Shown: positions 33,541 through 41,500 of the stretch, piece after piece
How positions within the stretch are numbered: position 1 is the stretch's first letter
Layout of the letters: every line of letters begins with the position of its first letter
DNA from: Bradyrhizobium symbiodeficiens
Lineage (GTDB): Bacteria; Pseudomonadota; Alphaproteobacteria; Rhizobiales; Xanthobacteraceae
DNA length: 64,000 nucleotides
Assembly: GCF_002266465.3 (NCBI RefSeq)
Contig: NZ_CP029427.2
Location: 682,001-746,000 of the forward strand
Direction of reading: 5' to 3'
Program-made: the position numbers and the translations under genes
Notes under the pieces: generated by a model
Seen by the model: the letters and a program-made list of their open reading frames with translations, nothing else
What the model was told of the DNA's origin: nothing
Database searches by the model: none

Positions 33541-33640
33541 TCATTCCCCGCGGAGGCGGGGAATCCAGTACGCTGCGGCCTATCAGTTCAATCACAACTG
33601 TCTCGGAGTACTGGATCGCCCGCCTTCGCGGGCGAGGACC
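33541..33640. repeat. Palindromic intergenic repeat between convergent genes
   Basis: Three nested or adjacent stems: ATTCCCCGC/GCGGGGAAT (33543-33564, loop GGAG), CCAGTA/TACTGG (33565-33570, 33609-33614) and GCCCGC/GCGGGC (33618-33633). The layout matches rhizobial palindromic elements. It separates the MarR and CoA-ligase genes. Confidence 0.75.
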
Positions 33641-33685
33641 GCGGTTGTGTGGCGGCGTGAGCTGCGCTACTCGCCGCGGCCGCCC

Positions 33686-35299
33686 TCACATCCGCAGCAA
33701 CGCCTGCCGGTCGATCTTCCCCGTGCCCGTCTTCGGCAGCTCGTCGGTGAAGATCACCTCGCGCGGATATTTGTAAGGAAGCAGCTTGCCCTTGACGTAA
33801 TCCTGCAGCCGCCGCGTCGCTTCACTCCGGTCGGCGGTGCGATTGTTCATCACCACCACCGCCTTCAGCGTCATGCGCCGGTCCGGCAGCTCGGCGGCGA
33901 ACACCGCGCATTCGCGGATGTCGGGATGATCAGCGAGGCACAGCTCGACTTCCAGCGGGTAGACCCACTGTCCGGAAATCTTGATGAGATCGTCGGCGCG
34001 GCCGCGGAAGAAGTGGAAGCCATCGGCATCGCGGATGAAGCGGTCGCCGGTGTAGATCCAGCCGCCCTGCCGAATCGTCTCTGCGGATTTGTCCGGCCTG
34101 TTCCAGTAGAGCGGCGTGTTGGAATCGCCGCGCACCCACAAGATGCCTTCCTCGTTGTCGCCGACGTCGCGTCCATCTTTGTCGCGCAGCGCCACCTCAT
34201 AGCCGGGCACGCGCAGGCCGGCGGCGCCGAGCTTCTTCTGCTCGGGGCGGTTGGAGAGATAGATGTGCAGCACCTCGGTCGAGCCGAGGCCCTCGATGAT
34301 CTCCAGGCCCGTGATCGCCTTCCAGCCGTTGAAGACCTCCGCCGACAGCACCTCCGCCGCCGAAAGCGACATGCGCAGCGACGAGAAATTGGTCTTGTCC
34401 GCGCCTTCGGCCTTGGTGAGGGACGTGTAGAGCGTCGGCAGGCCGAAGAAGACCGTCGGCTTGTACTGTTCGATCGCTGCAAAGATCGACGCGGGCTTCG
34501 GCTGGCCCGGCAGCAGCAGCGTTGCGGCGCCCGCAGAGAAAGGGAAGGTGACGGAGTTGCCGAAGCCATAGGCGAAGAAGATCTTCGGCACCGAGAAGCA
34601 GATGTCATCGGGCGTCAGCTTCAGCACGTTCTGCGCAAAGGCGAGCTCGCTATAGGCCATGTCGTGCTGGAGATGCACGATGCCCTTGGGCCGGCCGGTC
34701 GAGCCGGACGAGTACATCCAGAACGCCATCTCGTTGCGATGGGTGTCCGCTTCCTCCAGATCGGCCGGGAATTGCTCGAGCCAGTCCGCCGCCGCAAGCG
34801 CGCTCGGCGCGGCGTGATTGCCCGCCTTGCCGTTGACGACGATCAGCGTGCGCAGGCGCGTGTCCTTGCAAGCCTCTGCATTGAAGTGGCCACAGAACTC
34901 GGCCTCCGCCACCGCAACACTGGCTCCGGAATCGGCGAGGTAGAATTGCAATAGGTCCGGCGGCGTCAGTGTGTTGATCAGGAGCGGCACGAAGCCGGCC
35001 CGCACCGCGCCGAAGAACGCGGCCGGGTAGGCCGGCGTGTCGTCGAGAAACAGCAGCACGCGGTCGCCGCGTTGCAGGCCGAGCGATGCAAAGCCGTTGC
35101 CCCAGCGGCAAGCCTCGTCGCAGAGCTCGGCATAGGTCCGCGCGCCTGCCGCACCAATGAGCGCGACCCTTTCGCCACGGCCCTTGGCGAGATTGTCGAA
35201 CAGCACGCGGCTGGCGTTGTAAAGTTCCGGAACGGCAAAGCCGATCTCGCGCGCGCCCTCGCTGTCGGCGGGCACCTGGTCGAAAATCTCGTTGCTCAT
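33686..35299 (-). CDS. Benzoate/salicylate-type aryl-CoA ligase
   Basis: 537 residues of the benzoate-CoA ligase branch of ANL enzymes. P-loop MYSSGSTGRPKGIVHLQHDM (about residues 191-210), FFAYGFGNSVTFPFSAGA, GLGSTEVLHIYLSN (A5), GWIYTGDRFIRDADGFHFFRGRADDLIKISGQWVYPLEVE, and LPKTGTGKIDRQAL with the catalytic Lys. Forms an aryl-CoA from ATP, CoA and an aromatic acid; salicylate or another hydroxy/aminobenzoate is favoured because the partner gene encodes an aryl-CoA hydroxylase. ATG 35299 overlaps the TGA of the upstream hydroxylase gene (ATGA), so the two are translationally coupled. Confidence 0.9.
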   Translation of the reverse strand: MSNEIFDQVPADSEGAREIGFAVPELYNASRVLFDNLAKGRGERVALIGAAGARTYAELCDEACRWGNGFASLGLQRGDRVLLFLDDTPAYPAAFFGAVRAGFVPLLINTLTPPDLLQFYLADSGASVAVAEAEFCGHFNAEACKDTRLRTLIVVNGKAGNHAAPSALAAADWLEQFPADLEEADTHRNEMAFWMYSSGSTGRPKGIVHLQHDMAYSELAFAQNVLKLTPDDICFSVPKIFFAYGFGNSVTFPFSAGAATLLLPGQPKPASIFAAIEQYKPTVFFGLPTLYTSLTKAEGADKTNFSSLRMSLSAAEVLSAEVFNGWKAITGLEIIEGLGSTEVLHIYLSNRPEQKKLGAAGLRVPGYEVALRDKDGRDVGDNEEGILWVRGDSNTPLYWNRPDKSAETIRQGGWIYTGDRFIRDADGFHFFRGRADDLIKISGQWVYPLEVELCLADHPDIRECAVFAAELPDRRMTLKAVVVMNNRTADRSEATRRLQDYVKGKLLPYKYPREVIFTDELPKTGTGKIDRQALLRM

Positions 35300-36435
35300 G
35301 CCTCGTCCCCGCCGTTCCTGGCGGCCTCGTAACGCGCCATGAAGGCTGGCGACATGTGGCGCAGGCGTGCATCGTCGATGCGGCCGGAGCGGGTGATGTA
35401 GCTATAGGCGAAGTCCATCAGGCCCTGCTGCATGTGCTGGGCAAATTGCTCGTACCAGAAGGCGCTGGTGCGCGCGGCGTTGACGAGCTTCTGCACCACG
35501 GGCTTGCGCGCGGCCTGGTAGCGATGCAGTGCGGTCGCAAGATGCGCATCCGATTCCAGCGCCTTGACCAGCGCGATGGCATCTTCGATCGCGAGCCGCG
35601 TGCCCGAGCCGATCGAGAAATGCGCGGAATGCAGGGCATCGCCGATCAGCACCATGTTCTTGAACGACCAATGCTCGTTCCAGACCCAGGGGAAGTTGCG
35701 CCAGACCGATTTGTTGGAGACGAGGCAATGGCCGCCGAGCGTGTCCGCGAACACCTCTTCGCAGACGCCCTTGGACTGCTCGACGTCCTTGTAGGCGAAA
35801 CCATAGGCCTGCCAGGTCGCGTGGTCGCATTCGACCAGGAAGGTGCTCATGGCCGGCGAGTAGCGGTAGTGATGGGCGTTGAAGGCGCCGCGATCGGTCT
35901 TCACGAAGGTCTGCGACAGCGTGTCGAACCGCTTCGAGGTGCCGTACCAGACGAACTTGTTGGAGGAGTAGGACAGCGAGGTGCCGAAATCACCTTCGAA
36001 GGTGCGGCGGACCAGCGAGTTCAGCCCGTCCGCGGCAACGATCAGATCATATCCGTTGAGCTGGTCGACGGCCTGAATCTGCGTATCGAAGCGCGGCGTG
36101 ACGCCGACGTCGATCGCGTGCTGCTGCAGGAACCGCAGCAGCTCGAGCCGCCCGATCGAGGAGAAGCCGACCCCGTCGATGGCGACGCTGTCGCCGCCGA
36201 GGTTCAGCGTGATGTTCTCCCAGCTCTCCATGTGCGGCGCGATCGCGTCGACCGTCTCGGGGTCGTCGGCGCGCAGGAATTCCAGCGCCTGGTCGGAGAA
36301 CACGACGCCAAAGCCCCAGGTCGCGTCGGCCGGGTTCTGTTCGAACAGGTCGACCTGATCCTCGGGATGACGCTTCTTCCAGAGATAGGCGAAGTAGAGC
36401 CCACCGGGCCCCCCGCCAATCACGGCGATCCGCAA
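35296..36435 (-). CDS. Salicylyl-CoA 5-hydroxylase-like FAD monooxygenase
   Basis: 379 residues. FAD-binding VIGGGPGGLYFAYLWKKRHP (about residues 5-24), DLIVAADGLNSLVRR (DG motif) and VLIGDALHSAHFSIGSGTRLAIEDA (second FAD motif, about residues 278-302), the last closely matching salicylyl-CoA 5-hydroxylases and the monooxygenase part of 2-aminobenzoyl-CoA monooxygenase/reductase. Expected reaction: O2- and NAD(P)H-dependent 5-hydroxylation of an aryl-CoA. The start is TTG 36435 with AGGGAGG six bases upstream. The ring product would become gentisate after CoA loss; no thioesterase gene is adjacent. Confidence 0.85.
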   Translation of the reverse strand: MRIAVIGGGPGGLYFAYLWKKRHPEDQVDLFEQNPADATWGFGVVFSDQALEFLRADDPETVDAIAPHMESWENITLNLGGDSVAIDGVGFSSIGRLELLRFLQQHAIDVGVTPRFDTQIQAVDQLNGYDLIVAADGLNSLVRRTFEGDFGTSLSYSSNKFVWYGTSKRFDTLSQTFVKTDRGAFNAHHYRYSPAMSTFLVECDHATWQAYGFAYKDVEQSKGVCEEVFADTLGGHCLVSNKSVWRNFPWVWNEHWSFKNMVLIGDALHSAHFSIGSGTRLAIEDAIALVKALESDAHLATALHRYQAARKPVVQKLVNAARTSAFWYEQFAQHMQQGLMDFAYSYITRSGRIDDARLRHMSPAFMARYEAARNGGDEA

Positions 36436-36450
36436 ATTCTGCCTCCCTAA

Positions 36451-36475
36451 TTGACAGTATACTTACTATCTAGGG
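36451..36475 (-). promoter_or_regulatory. MarR-type operator upstream of aryl-CoA hydroxylase
   Basis: GACAGTA-TACT-TACTATC (36453-36470) is a palindrome with 6 of 7 matching arm positions. With its flanks it agrees at 21 of 24 positions with 32302-32325. On the minus strand TATACT at 36461-36456 could be the -10, about 21 bases before the start codon; a good -35 is not seen. Confidence 0.62.
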
Positions 36476-36626
36476 GTAGACTAATGTGCTCCAGCGGCCC
36501 GCGCCAGCGGAATTATCGGCCGAGCGCAGGCGCGCCGGGCGCATCTTTGGACACACTTTTTGCGCGTGTCCCGAAACCGTCAGGTCCGAAGCATAGCCAA
36601 ACCGCGCCGGGTTGGCCATCGTACCG

Positions 36627-36842
36627 TCAGACGCAGCGCTTTACGTAGACCCCGTTCACCAGGACCCTGGTGCAGCGGACCACCGGAACCGGCTTGCGGA
36701 CCACGACGGCCGCGTTCGGTCCGGCACAGCCGGCGCGATAGACCCCGCGAGCGCACACCACCGCATTGGCGTCGGTGGCCTCGAACGTCATGGTTGCGGC
36801 GAAGGCGAAGAGTGCAGAAGCAACCAGCAGCAATGAACGCAT
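36627..36842 (-). CDS. Small secreted Cys-containing hypothetical protein
   Basis: 71 residues: signal peptide (SLLLVASALFAFAATM...ANA), then VVCARGVYRAGCAGPNAAVVVRKPVPVVRCTRVLVNGVYVKRCV with four Cys spaced for two disulfides. GGAGG lies six bases before ATG 36842. The wording looks like a small exported family common in Bradyrhizobium, function unknown. Upstream, 36843-36965 shows nothing recognisable. Confidence 0.75.
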   Translation of the reverse strand: MRSLLLVASALFAFAATMTFEATDANAVVCARGVYRAGCAGPNAAVVVRKPVPVVRCTRVLVNGVYVKRCV

Positions 36843-36965
36843 GTTGTCCTCCCGGTCTTGTCGTCGATGAAATCGGATATCTGCAAAGGATTTGTCGTTG
36901 CAGGCGTGCGGAAATTCATGCGCACGCCGTTCGTCATTGTTGCGCGCCTTGGCGCGTGCGCTGCC

Positions 36966-37820
36966 TTATCTCGCCGCGAAGGGCGCGAGCACGTCCCTGC
37001 AGGCCGGCGACAGCGATGCCGCCCTGTTGGAAAGGCACTGTATGATGCGGCCGCCGCCTGGCGCCACGCCGGCGCAGACCGTGCGGATATCGGCGCCGCA
37101 GGCGGAGCGGGCGATGAACAGCTCCTCGCGCGGCAGTAGCGGGCGCAGGACGATCACGGTTGGCGCGGCCGCCGGTGCAGCTGCCGCCGCAGGCGCCGCG
37201 CCCGCGGGTACTGCCGTTGCCGCCGCGCTACCGCCGGCTGCGGCGCTGACGGCCTTCTCGCAGGCCGGTGACACCCTGGCCTTGTTCTTCTCCAGGCATT
37301 CGAGCGCCGCCGCGCCGCCCGGCGGCACGCTGGCGCACACCTTGGGATAATCGGTGCGGCACGCACTCTTGACCGCTGCGATCTCCGCGCTGCTCGGTTG
37401 CTTCGCCGCAGCCGCCTTCGGCGCCGGCGCGGCGGCGGGCTTTGCTGCGGGGGCGGAGTCAGCCTTCGGTGCGGCAGGCGCCGCCTCGGCTTTGGGTGTC
37501 GCTTCCTTGGGCGCAGCCTCGGTCTTCGGCGCCGCCGGAGCGGCCTCTGTCTTTGGAGGCGCAGCAGGCTCGACCGCGCTAACCGCGGTCTGGCATCCGC
37601 CCGACAGGCTCGACATGTTCTTCTTCAGGCATTGATATGCTTCCACGCCGCCGGGCGTCACGCTCGCGCAATGGGCCATGAAGTCCGAGCGGCATGCGGA
37701 GCGGATAGCGCTCTTCTGGGCGTCGGTCGGCGCTTGTGCGAACGTGCCTGTTGCAGTTGCGAAGAGCGTTGCCGCCAGCACCGCCGTGCGCGTTGACGCA
37801 TGTTTCAACGTGTTGAACAT
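36966..37820 (-). CDS. Secreted protein with three Cys-rich (GLG1-type) repeats
   Basis: 284 residues. Signal peptide to TFAQA (about residue 29). Three homologous repeats of about 40 residues at roughly 39-80, 150-190 and 238-280, each starting SAC, then a second Cys after 7 residues, C-A-x-V-x-P-G-G, a Cys-Leu pair and a final Cys (SACRSDFMAHCASVTPGG, SACRTDYPKVCASVPPGG, SACGADIRTVCAGVAPGG). They match the Cys-rich repeat of eukaryotic GLG1/FGF-receptor-like proteins and bacterial relatives. The linkers are Ala/Pro/Lys-rich and low complexity. Probably a periplasmic disulfide-bonded binding protein; function unknown. Confidence 0.8.
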   Translation of the reverse strand: MFNTLKHASTRTAVLAATLFATATGTFAQAPTDAQKSAIRSACRSDFMAHCASVTPGGVEAYQCLKKNMSSLSGGCQTAVSAVEPAAPPKTEAAPAAPKTEAAPKEATPKAEAAPAAPKADSAPAAKPAAAPAPKAAAAKQPSSAEIAAVKSACRTDYPKVCASVPPGGAAALECLEKNKARVSPACEKAVSAAAGGSAAATAVPAGAAPAAAAAPAAAPTVIVLRPLLPREELFIARSACGADIRTVCAGVAPGGGRIIQCLSNRAASLSPACRDVLAPFAAR

Positions 37821-37889
37821 TTGAATGAATTCCTGCCCTGTCGGTAACGCCGAAGCTTATCAAAAATGATGCAAAAAATCGTGGCGCGT

Positions 37890-37912
37890 GAAGCGGCATC
37901 TTTGGCCGCTTC
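37890..37912. terminator. Hairpin after the NADP-dependent reductase gene
   Basis: GAAGCGGC (37890-37897) pairs with GCCGCTTC (37905-37912), 7-base loop. A second palindrome, CGACGTA-AA-TACGTCG (37949-37964), directly follows the stop codon of the minus-strand reductase gene. Neither has a strong T tract on the minus strand. Confidence 0.4.
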
Positions 37913-37964
37913 TGCTTCTGCCGCAAGTCGATATTGCGGGCGCGATTGCGACGTAAATACGTCG

Positions 37965-38966
37965 TCAGAGCCTGACCATCCGTTTGCCGCGGTTCTCGCC
38001 CGCAAGCAATCCGATCAGCGCCTTCGGCGTGTTCTCAAGGCCGTCGATGATGTCTTCCTGTACCTTCAGTCTGCCGGATTTGACCCAGCCCTGCAGCTCG
38101 GCGAGCGCGCGCTGGCTCTCCTTCATGTAGTCCATCACGATGAAGCCCTGCATGACGAGCCGCTTCACCACGATCAGGCCCGGCACGCCGCGCGGTCCGT
38201 GAGCGGCAGGCACGCCGTCATATTGCGAGATCGCGCCGCAGCAGGCGATGCGGCCGTAATTGTTCATCTGCGGCAGGCAGGCTTCGAGAATGTCGCCGCC
38301 GACATTATCGAAATAGACGTCGATGCCTTTCGGCGCCGCCGCGCGCAGCGCCTTGAAGACCGCGCCGTCCTTGTAGTCGACGGCGGCATCGAAGCCGAGC
38401 TCGGAGGTCAGCCAGTTGCACTTGTCGGCGCCGCCGGCGATGCCGATCACGCGGCATCCCCTAATCTTGGCGATCTGCCCGACGATCGATCCGACCGAGC
38501 CCGCGGCCGCGGAGACCACGACGGTCTCGCCCTCCCGGGGGTTGCCGATCTCCAGCAGGCCGAAATAGGCGGTGAGGCCGGCGATGCCGAACACGCTGAG
38601 CAGATGCGTCATCGGCTCGAGCTTCGGCATCTTGGTGAGATGCTTTGCCGGCACCGTGGCAAACTCCTGCCAGCCGGTGTCGCCGAACACGATGTCGCCC
38701 GCCGCAAGCCCGTCGGCCTTCGAGCTGACGACCTCGGCAATGGCCCCGCCGGCCATCACGCTGTTCGCTTCGACGGCGGAGCGATAGGTGGCGCCGTGCA
38801 TCCAGGCGCGGTTGGCGGCGTCGAGCGAAATGTATCGCACGCGGAGCAGGACTTCGCCGTCCTTCGGCTCCGGCACTGTGCTCTCCACCATCTTGAAATG
38901 TTCGGGGCCGAGCTTGCCGCTGGGTTTTTCGACCAGCAAAATCTGGCGATTGACGTTGCCGCTCAT
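37965..38966 (-). CDS. NADP-dependent oxidoreductase, MDR superfamily (curcumin/alkenal reductase-like)
   Basis: 333 residues. VLLRVRYISLDAANRAWMH, GMTG-like IAGLTAYFGLLEIG, VVVSAAAGSVGSIVGQIAKIRG (cofactor-binding, about residues 152-173), GIDVYFDNVGGDILEACLPQM and YGRIACCGAISQYD. These fit the zinc-free medium-chain reductases (prostaglandin reductase/curcumin reductase group) that reduce alpha,beta-unsaturated ketones with NADPH. ATG 38966 has AGAGGGAA upstream; an in-frame opening to 39020 lacks a site. The 212-base gap to the divergent symporter gene shows nothing recognisable. Confidence 0.9.
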   Translation of the reverse strand: MSGNVNRQILLVEKPSGKLGPEHFKMVESTVPEPKDGEVLLRVRYISLDAANRAWMHGATYRSAVEANSVMAGGAIAEVVSSKADGLAAGDIVFGDTGWQEFATVPAKHLTKMPKLEPMTHLLSVFGIAGLTAYFGLLEIGNPREGETVVVSAAAGSVGSIVGQIAKIRGCRVIGIAGGADKCNWLTSELGFDAAVDYKDGAVFKALRAAAPKGIDVYFDNVGGDILEACLPQMNNYGRIACCGAISQYDGVPAAHGPRGVPGLIVVKRLVMQGFIVMDYMKESQRALAELQGWVKSGRLKVQEDIIDGLENTPKALIGLLAGENRGKRMVRL

Positions 38967-39178
38967 GGCGTTTCCCTCTTTGAATGTCTTGACGATTATT
39001 GAAGCAGCCGCCGCAAACAAAACGTGCAGGCCGCATGCGTTGTGCGCTGCATGAAGGCTAGAGCCCGGCGTTCCATTTCACAACGGGAACATCCGGCCAA
39101 CGCGGTCACACGCAAAGCGTGTTGCGTCGTCGTGATAACTGCGACATCATGAAGCGCCGGTGTACGCAGGGGTAAACG

Positions 39179-40477
39179 ATGTCGAACAGGTTTACGCAAT
39201 ACATTCTGGCGGCGATGGTGCTCGGCATCGTCATGGGGGCGGCGATCTACAACTTCCTGCCGGATACCCGCGGCGAGTGGGCGTCTGCCATCAACCTGAT
39301 CGCCATGATGTTCCTGCGCCTGATCAAGATGATCATCGCGCCGCTGGTGTTCGCGACCCTGGTCGGCGGAATCGCCCATATGGGCTCGGGCTCCAAGCTC
39401 GGCCGCATCTTCGCCAAGACCATGGGCTGGTTCATCAGCGCCTCCTTCATCTCGCTGCTGCTGGGCCTCATCATGGTCAATCTGCTGCAGCCCGGCGCGA
39501 ATTTCCCCGGCACGCTGCCTGCGGCGGGCCAATCGACCGGCCTGCCGGTCTCGGCCTTCTCGATCGAGAAATTCCTCACCCATCTGATCCCTACCTCGAT
39601 CGCGGATGCGATGGCGCAGAACGAGATCCTGCAGATCGTGATCTTCGCGGTGTTCTTCTCGGTGGCGATGGGCTCGATGCCCGAGCGCTCCAAGCCGATC
39701 CTGGCGATGATCGACGACATCGGCCACATCATGCTGAAGGTGACGAGCTACGTGATGCTGTTCGCGCCGCTCGCGGTGTGGGCCGCCATCACCGCGACGG
39801 TGGCCAAGAACGGCCTCGCCGTGCTCTGGAAGCTCATCGTCTTCATGGGCGGCTTCTATCTCTCGCTGATGATCCTGTGGGCCATCCTGGTCATCGTCGG
39901 CTTCATCGTGATCGGGCCGCGCTACAGCCATCTTCTGAAGCTGGTCCGCGAGCCGCTGATGATCGCGTTCTCGACCGCAAGCTCGGAAGCCGCGTATCCG
40001 AAGACGCTGGAGGCGCTCAATCGATTCGGTGCCTCGTCGCGGATCTCGAGCTTCGTGCTGCCGCTGGGTTATTCCTTCAACCTCGACGGCACGATGATGT
40101 ATTGCACGTTCGCGGCAGTCTTCATCGCCCAAAGCTACCACATCGACATGCCGCTCGGCACCCAGCTTGCGATGCTGGCGACCCTGATGATCACCTCGAA
40201 GGGCGTCGCCGGCGTGCCGCGCGCCTCCCTAGTCGTGATCGCCTCGACGCTGTCGCAATTCAACATTCCCGAGGCGGGCCTCTTGATGATCATGGGCATC
40301 GACACCTTCCTCGACATGGGCCGCAGCGCCACCAACGTGATCGGCAACACGCTGGCGACCTCGGTCGTGGCGAAATGGGAAGGCGAGCTCGGGCCCGAGC
40401 ATGCGATGGGACCTGATGATGCCGTGCCTGATGACATGATTCCCGGCGAAGTGCCCGCGATGGCCGGCCATGGGTAG
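39179..40477 (+). CDS. Dicarboxylate/amino acid:cation symporter (DAACS family)
   Basis: 432 residues with 8 main membrane helices and two re-entrant hairpins. IAMMFLRLIKMIIAPLVFATLVGGIAHMGS (about residues 41-70), the Ser-rich AFSTASSEAAYPKTLEALNRFG (hairpin 1), YSFNLDGTMMY (conserved NLDGT), SKGVAGVPRASLVVIASTL (hairpin 2) and MGIDTFLDMGRSATNVIGN with the Asp, Arg and Asn that bind substrate. Takes up C4-dicarboxylates or acidic amino acids with H+/Na+. A binding protein for amino acids follows after nine bases. Confidence 0.92.
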   Translation: MSNRFTQYILAAMVLGIVMGAAIYNFLPDTRGEWASAINLIAMMFLRLIKMIIAPLVFATLVGGIAHMGSGSKLGRIFAKTMGWFISASFISLLLGLIMVNLLQPGANFPGTLPAAGQSTGLPVSAFSIEKFLTHLIPTSIADAMAQNEILQIVIFAVFFSVAMGSMPERSKPILAMIDDIGHIMLKVTSYVMLFAPLAVWAAITATVAKNGLAVLWKLIVFMGGFYLSLMILWAILVIVGFIVIGPRYSHLLKLVREPLMIAFSTASSEAAYPKTLEALNRFGASSRISSFVLPLGYSFNLDGTMMYCTFAAVFIAQSYHIDMPLGTQLAMLATLMITSKGVAGVPRASLVVIASTLSQFNIPEAGLLMIMGIDTFLDMGRSATNVIGNTLATSVVAKWEGELGPEHAMGPDDAVPDDMIPGEVPAMAGHG

Positions 40478-40486
40478 GAGCGAACC

Positions 40487-41428
40487 ATGGGCCAGATATC
40501 GGCGAGGTCACTGACCTCAGGCGGCTTGCTACTTGCGGCATCGTTGCTCGCGACCTCCTTGTTCGCGACCTCGGCATTCGCGCAGACCGGCGGCGAAGGG
40601 CTCAGCCCGACGCTGGCGGCCGTCAAGAAAGCGCATACCGTGCGGCTCGGCTATCGCGAGAGCTCGCCGCCGTTCTCCTTCGTCGACCAGTCGGGCCGTC
40701 CGATCGGCTACAGCCTCGAGCTCTGCGAGGCGATCGTCGAGGAGATCGGCGTCGAGGTCGACGATCCCAATCTGAAAATCGATTACGTCAAGGTCACCTC
40801 GGACGACCGCATCGACGCCGTGCTGGCGAACAAGATCGACCTGGAATGCGGCTCGACCACCGCGAACGCGGAGCGCGGCAAGCGCGTCGCGTTCTCGCCG
40901 CTGATGTTCGTCGCCGGCACCAAGCTGATGGTGCCGAAAGCATCCAGCGTTCAGTCGCTGACCGATCTGAAGGGCAAGACCGTCGTGGTGACCAGGGGCA
41001 CCACCAATGAGCAGGCGATCCAGGCGGCGGACAAGAAATTCTCGCTGGGCCTCACCATCGTCACCTCTCCCGACCACGAGCAATCCTACCAGATGCTCGT
41101 CGACGGCAAGGCCGATGGGTTCGCAACCGACGACATCCTGCTCTCCGGCCTGATCGCGCGCCACAAGGCGCAGGACAAGTTTCGCGTCACCGGCGATTAT
41201 CTGTCCTACGACCCCTACGGCATCATGTTCAAGAAGGGCGAGCCGCAGCTCGCGGCCGTGGTCGATCGTGCCTTCCGCAAGCTCGGCTCCAACCGCGACC
41301 TCGTCCCGCTCTACAACAAATGGTTCACCGCACGGCTTCCGACCGGAGAACGTCTGAACGTGCCGATCTCGCTGCAGCTGGAAGAGGCGTTCAAGGCGAT
41401 GGACGATTCAGCGAGCGCGAATAATTGA
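40487..41428 (+). CDS. Amino-acid-type periplasmic substrate-binding protein
   Basis: 313 residues, SBP family 3. Signal peptide with an internal repeat (LLATSLFATSAFA), then TVRLGYRESSPPFSFVDQSGRPIGYSLELCEAIVE (about residues 51-85), IDLECGSTTANAERGKRVAFS and GKTVVVTRGTTNEQAI, which resemble glutamate/aspartate binders (GltI-like). No ABC permease or ATPase is next to it; instead it follows a DAACS symporter by nine bases. AGGAGC precedes ATG 40487. A hairpin follows. Confidence 0.88.
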   Translation: MGQISARSLTSGGLLLAASLLATSLFATSAFAQTGGEGLSPTLAAVKKAHTVRLGYRESSPPFSFVDQSGRPIGYSLELCEAIVEEIGVEVDDPNLKIDYVKVTSDDRIDAVLANKIDLECGSTTANAERGKRVAFSPLMFVAGTKLMVPKASSVQSLTDLKGKTVVVTRGTTNEQAIQAADKKFSLGLTIVTSPDHEQSYQMLVDGKADGFATDDILLSGLIARHKAQDKFRVTGDYLSYDPYGIMFKKGEPQLAAVVDRAFRKLGSNRDLVPLYNKWFTARLPTGERLNVPISLQLEEAFKAMDDSASANN

Positions 41429-41445
41429 AGGGTGGGCTCGCTGCA

Positions 41446-41479
41446 CCTTCTCCCCTTGTGGGCTCGCAAGGGGAGAAGG
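41446..41479. repeat. Perfect 13-base inverted repeat between convergent genes
   Basis: CCTTCTCCCCTTG (41446-41458) and CAAGGGGAGAAGG (41467-41479), 8-base loop. The CTTCTCCCC wording recurs at 49419 and 61919, a common short repeat type. Probably acts as a bidirectional terminator. Confidence 0.65.
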
Positions 41480-41500
41480 ATTTGCACTGAGCGCTAGGCT

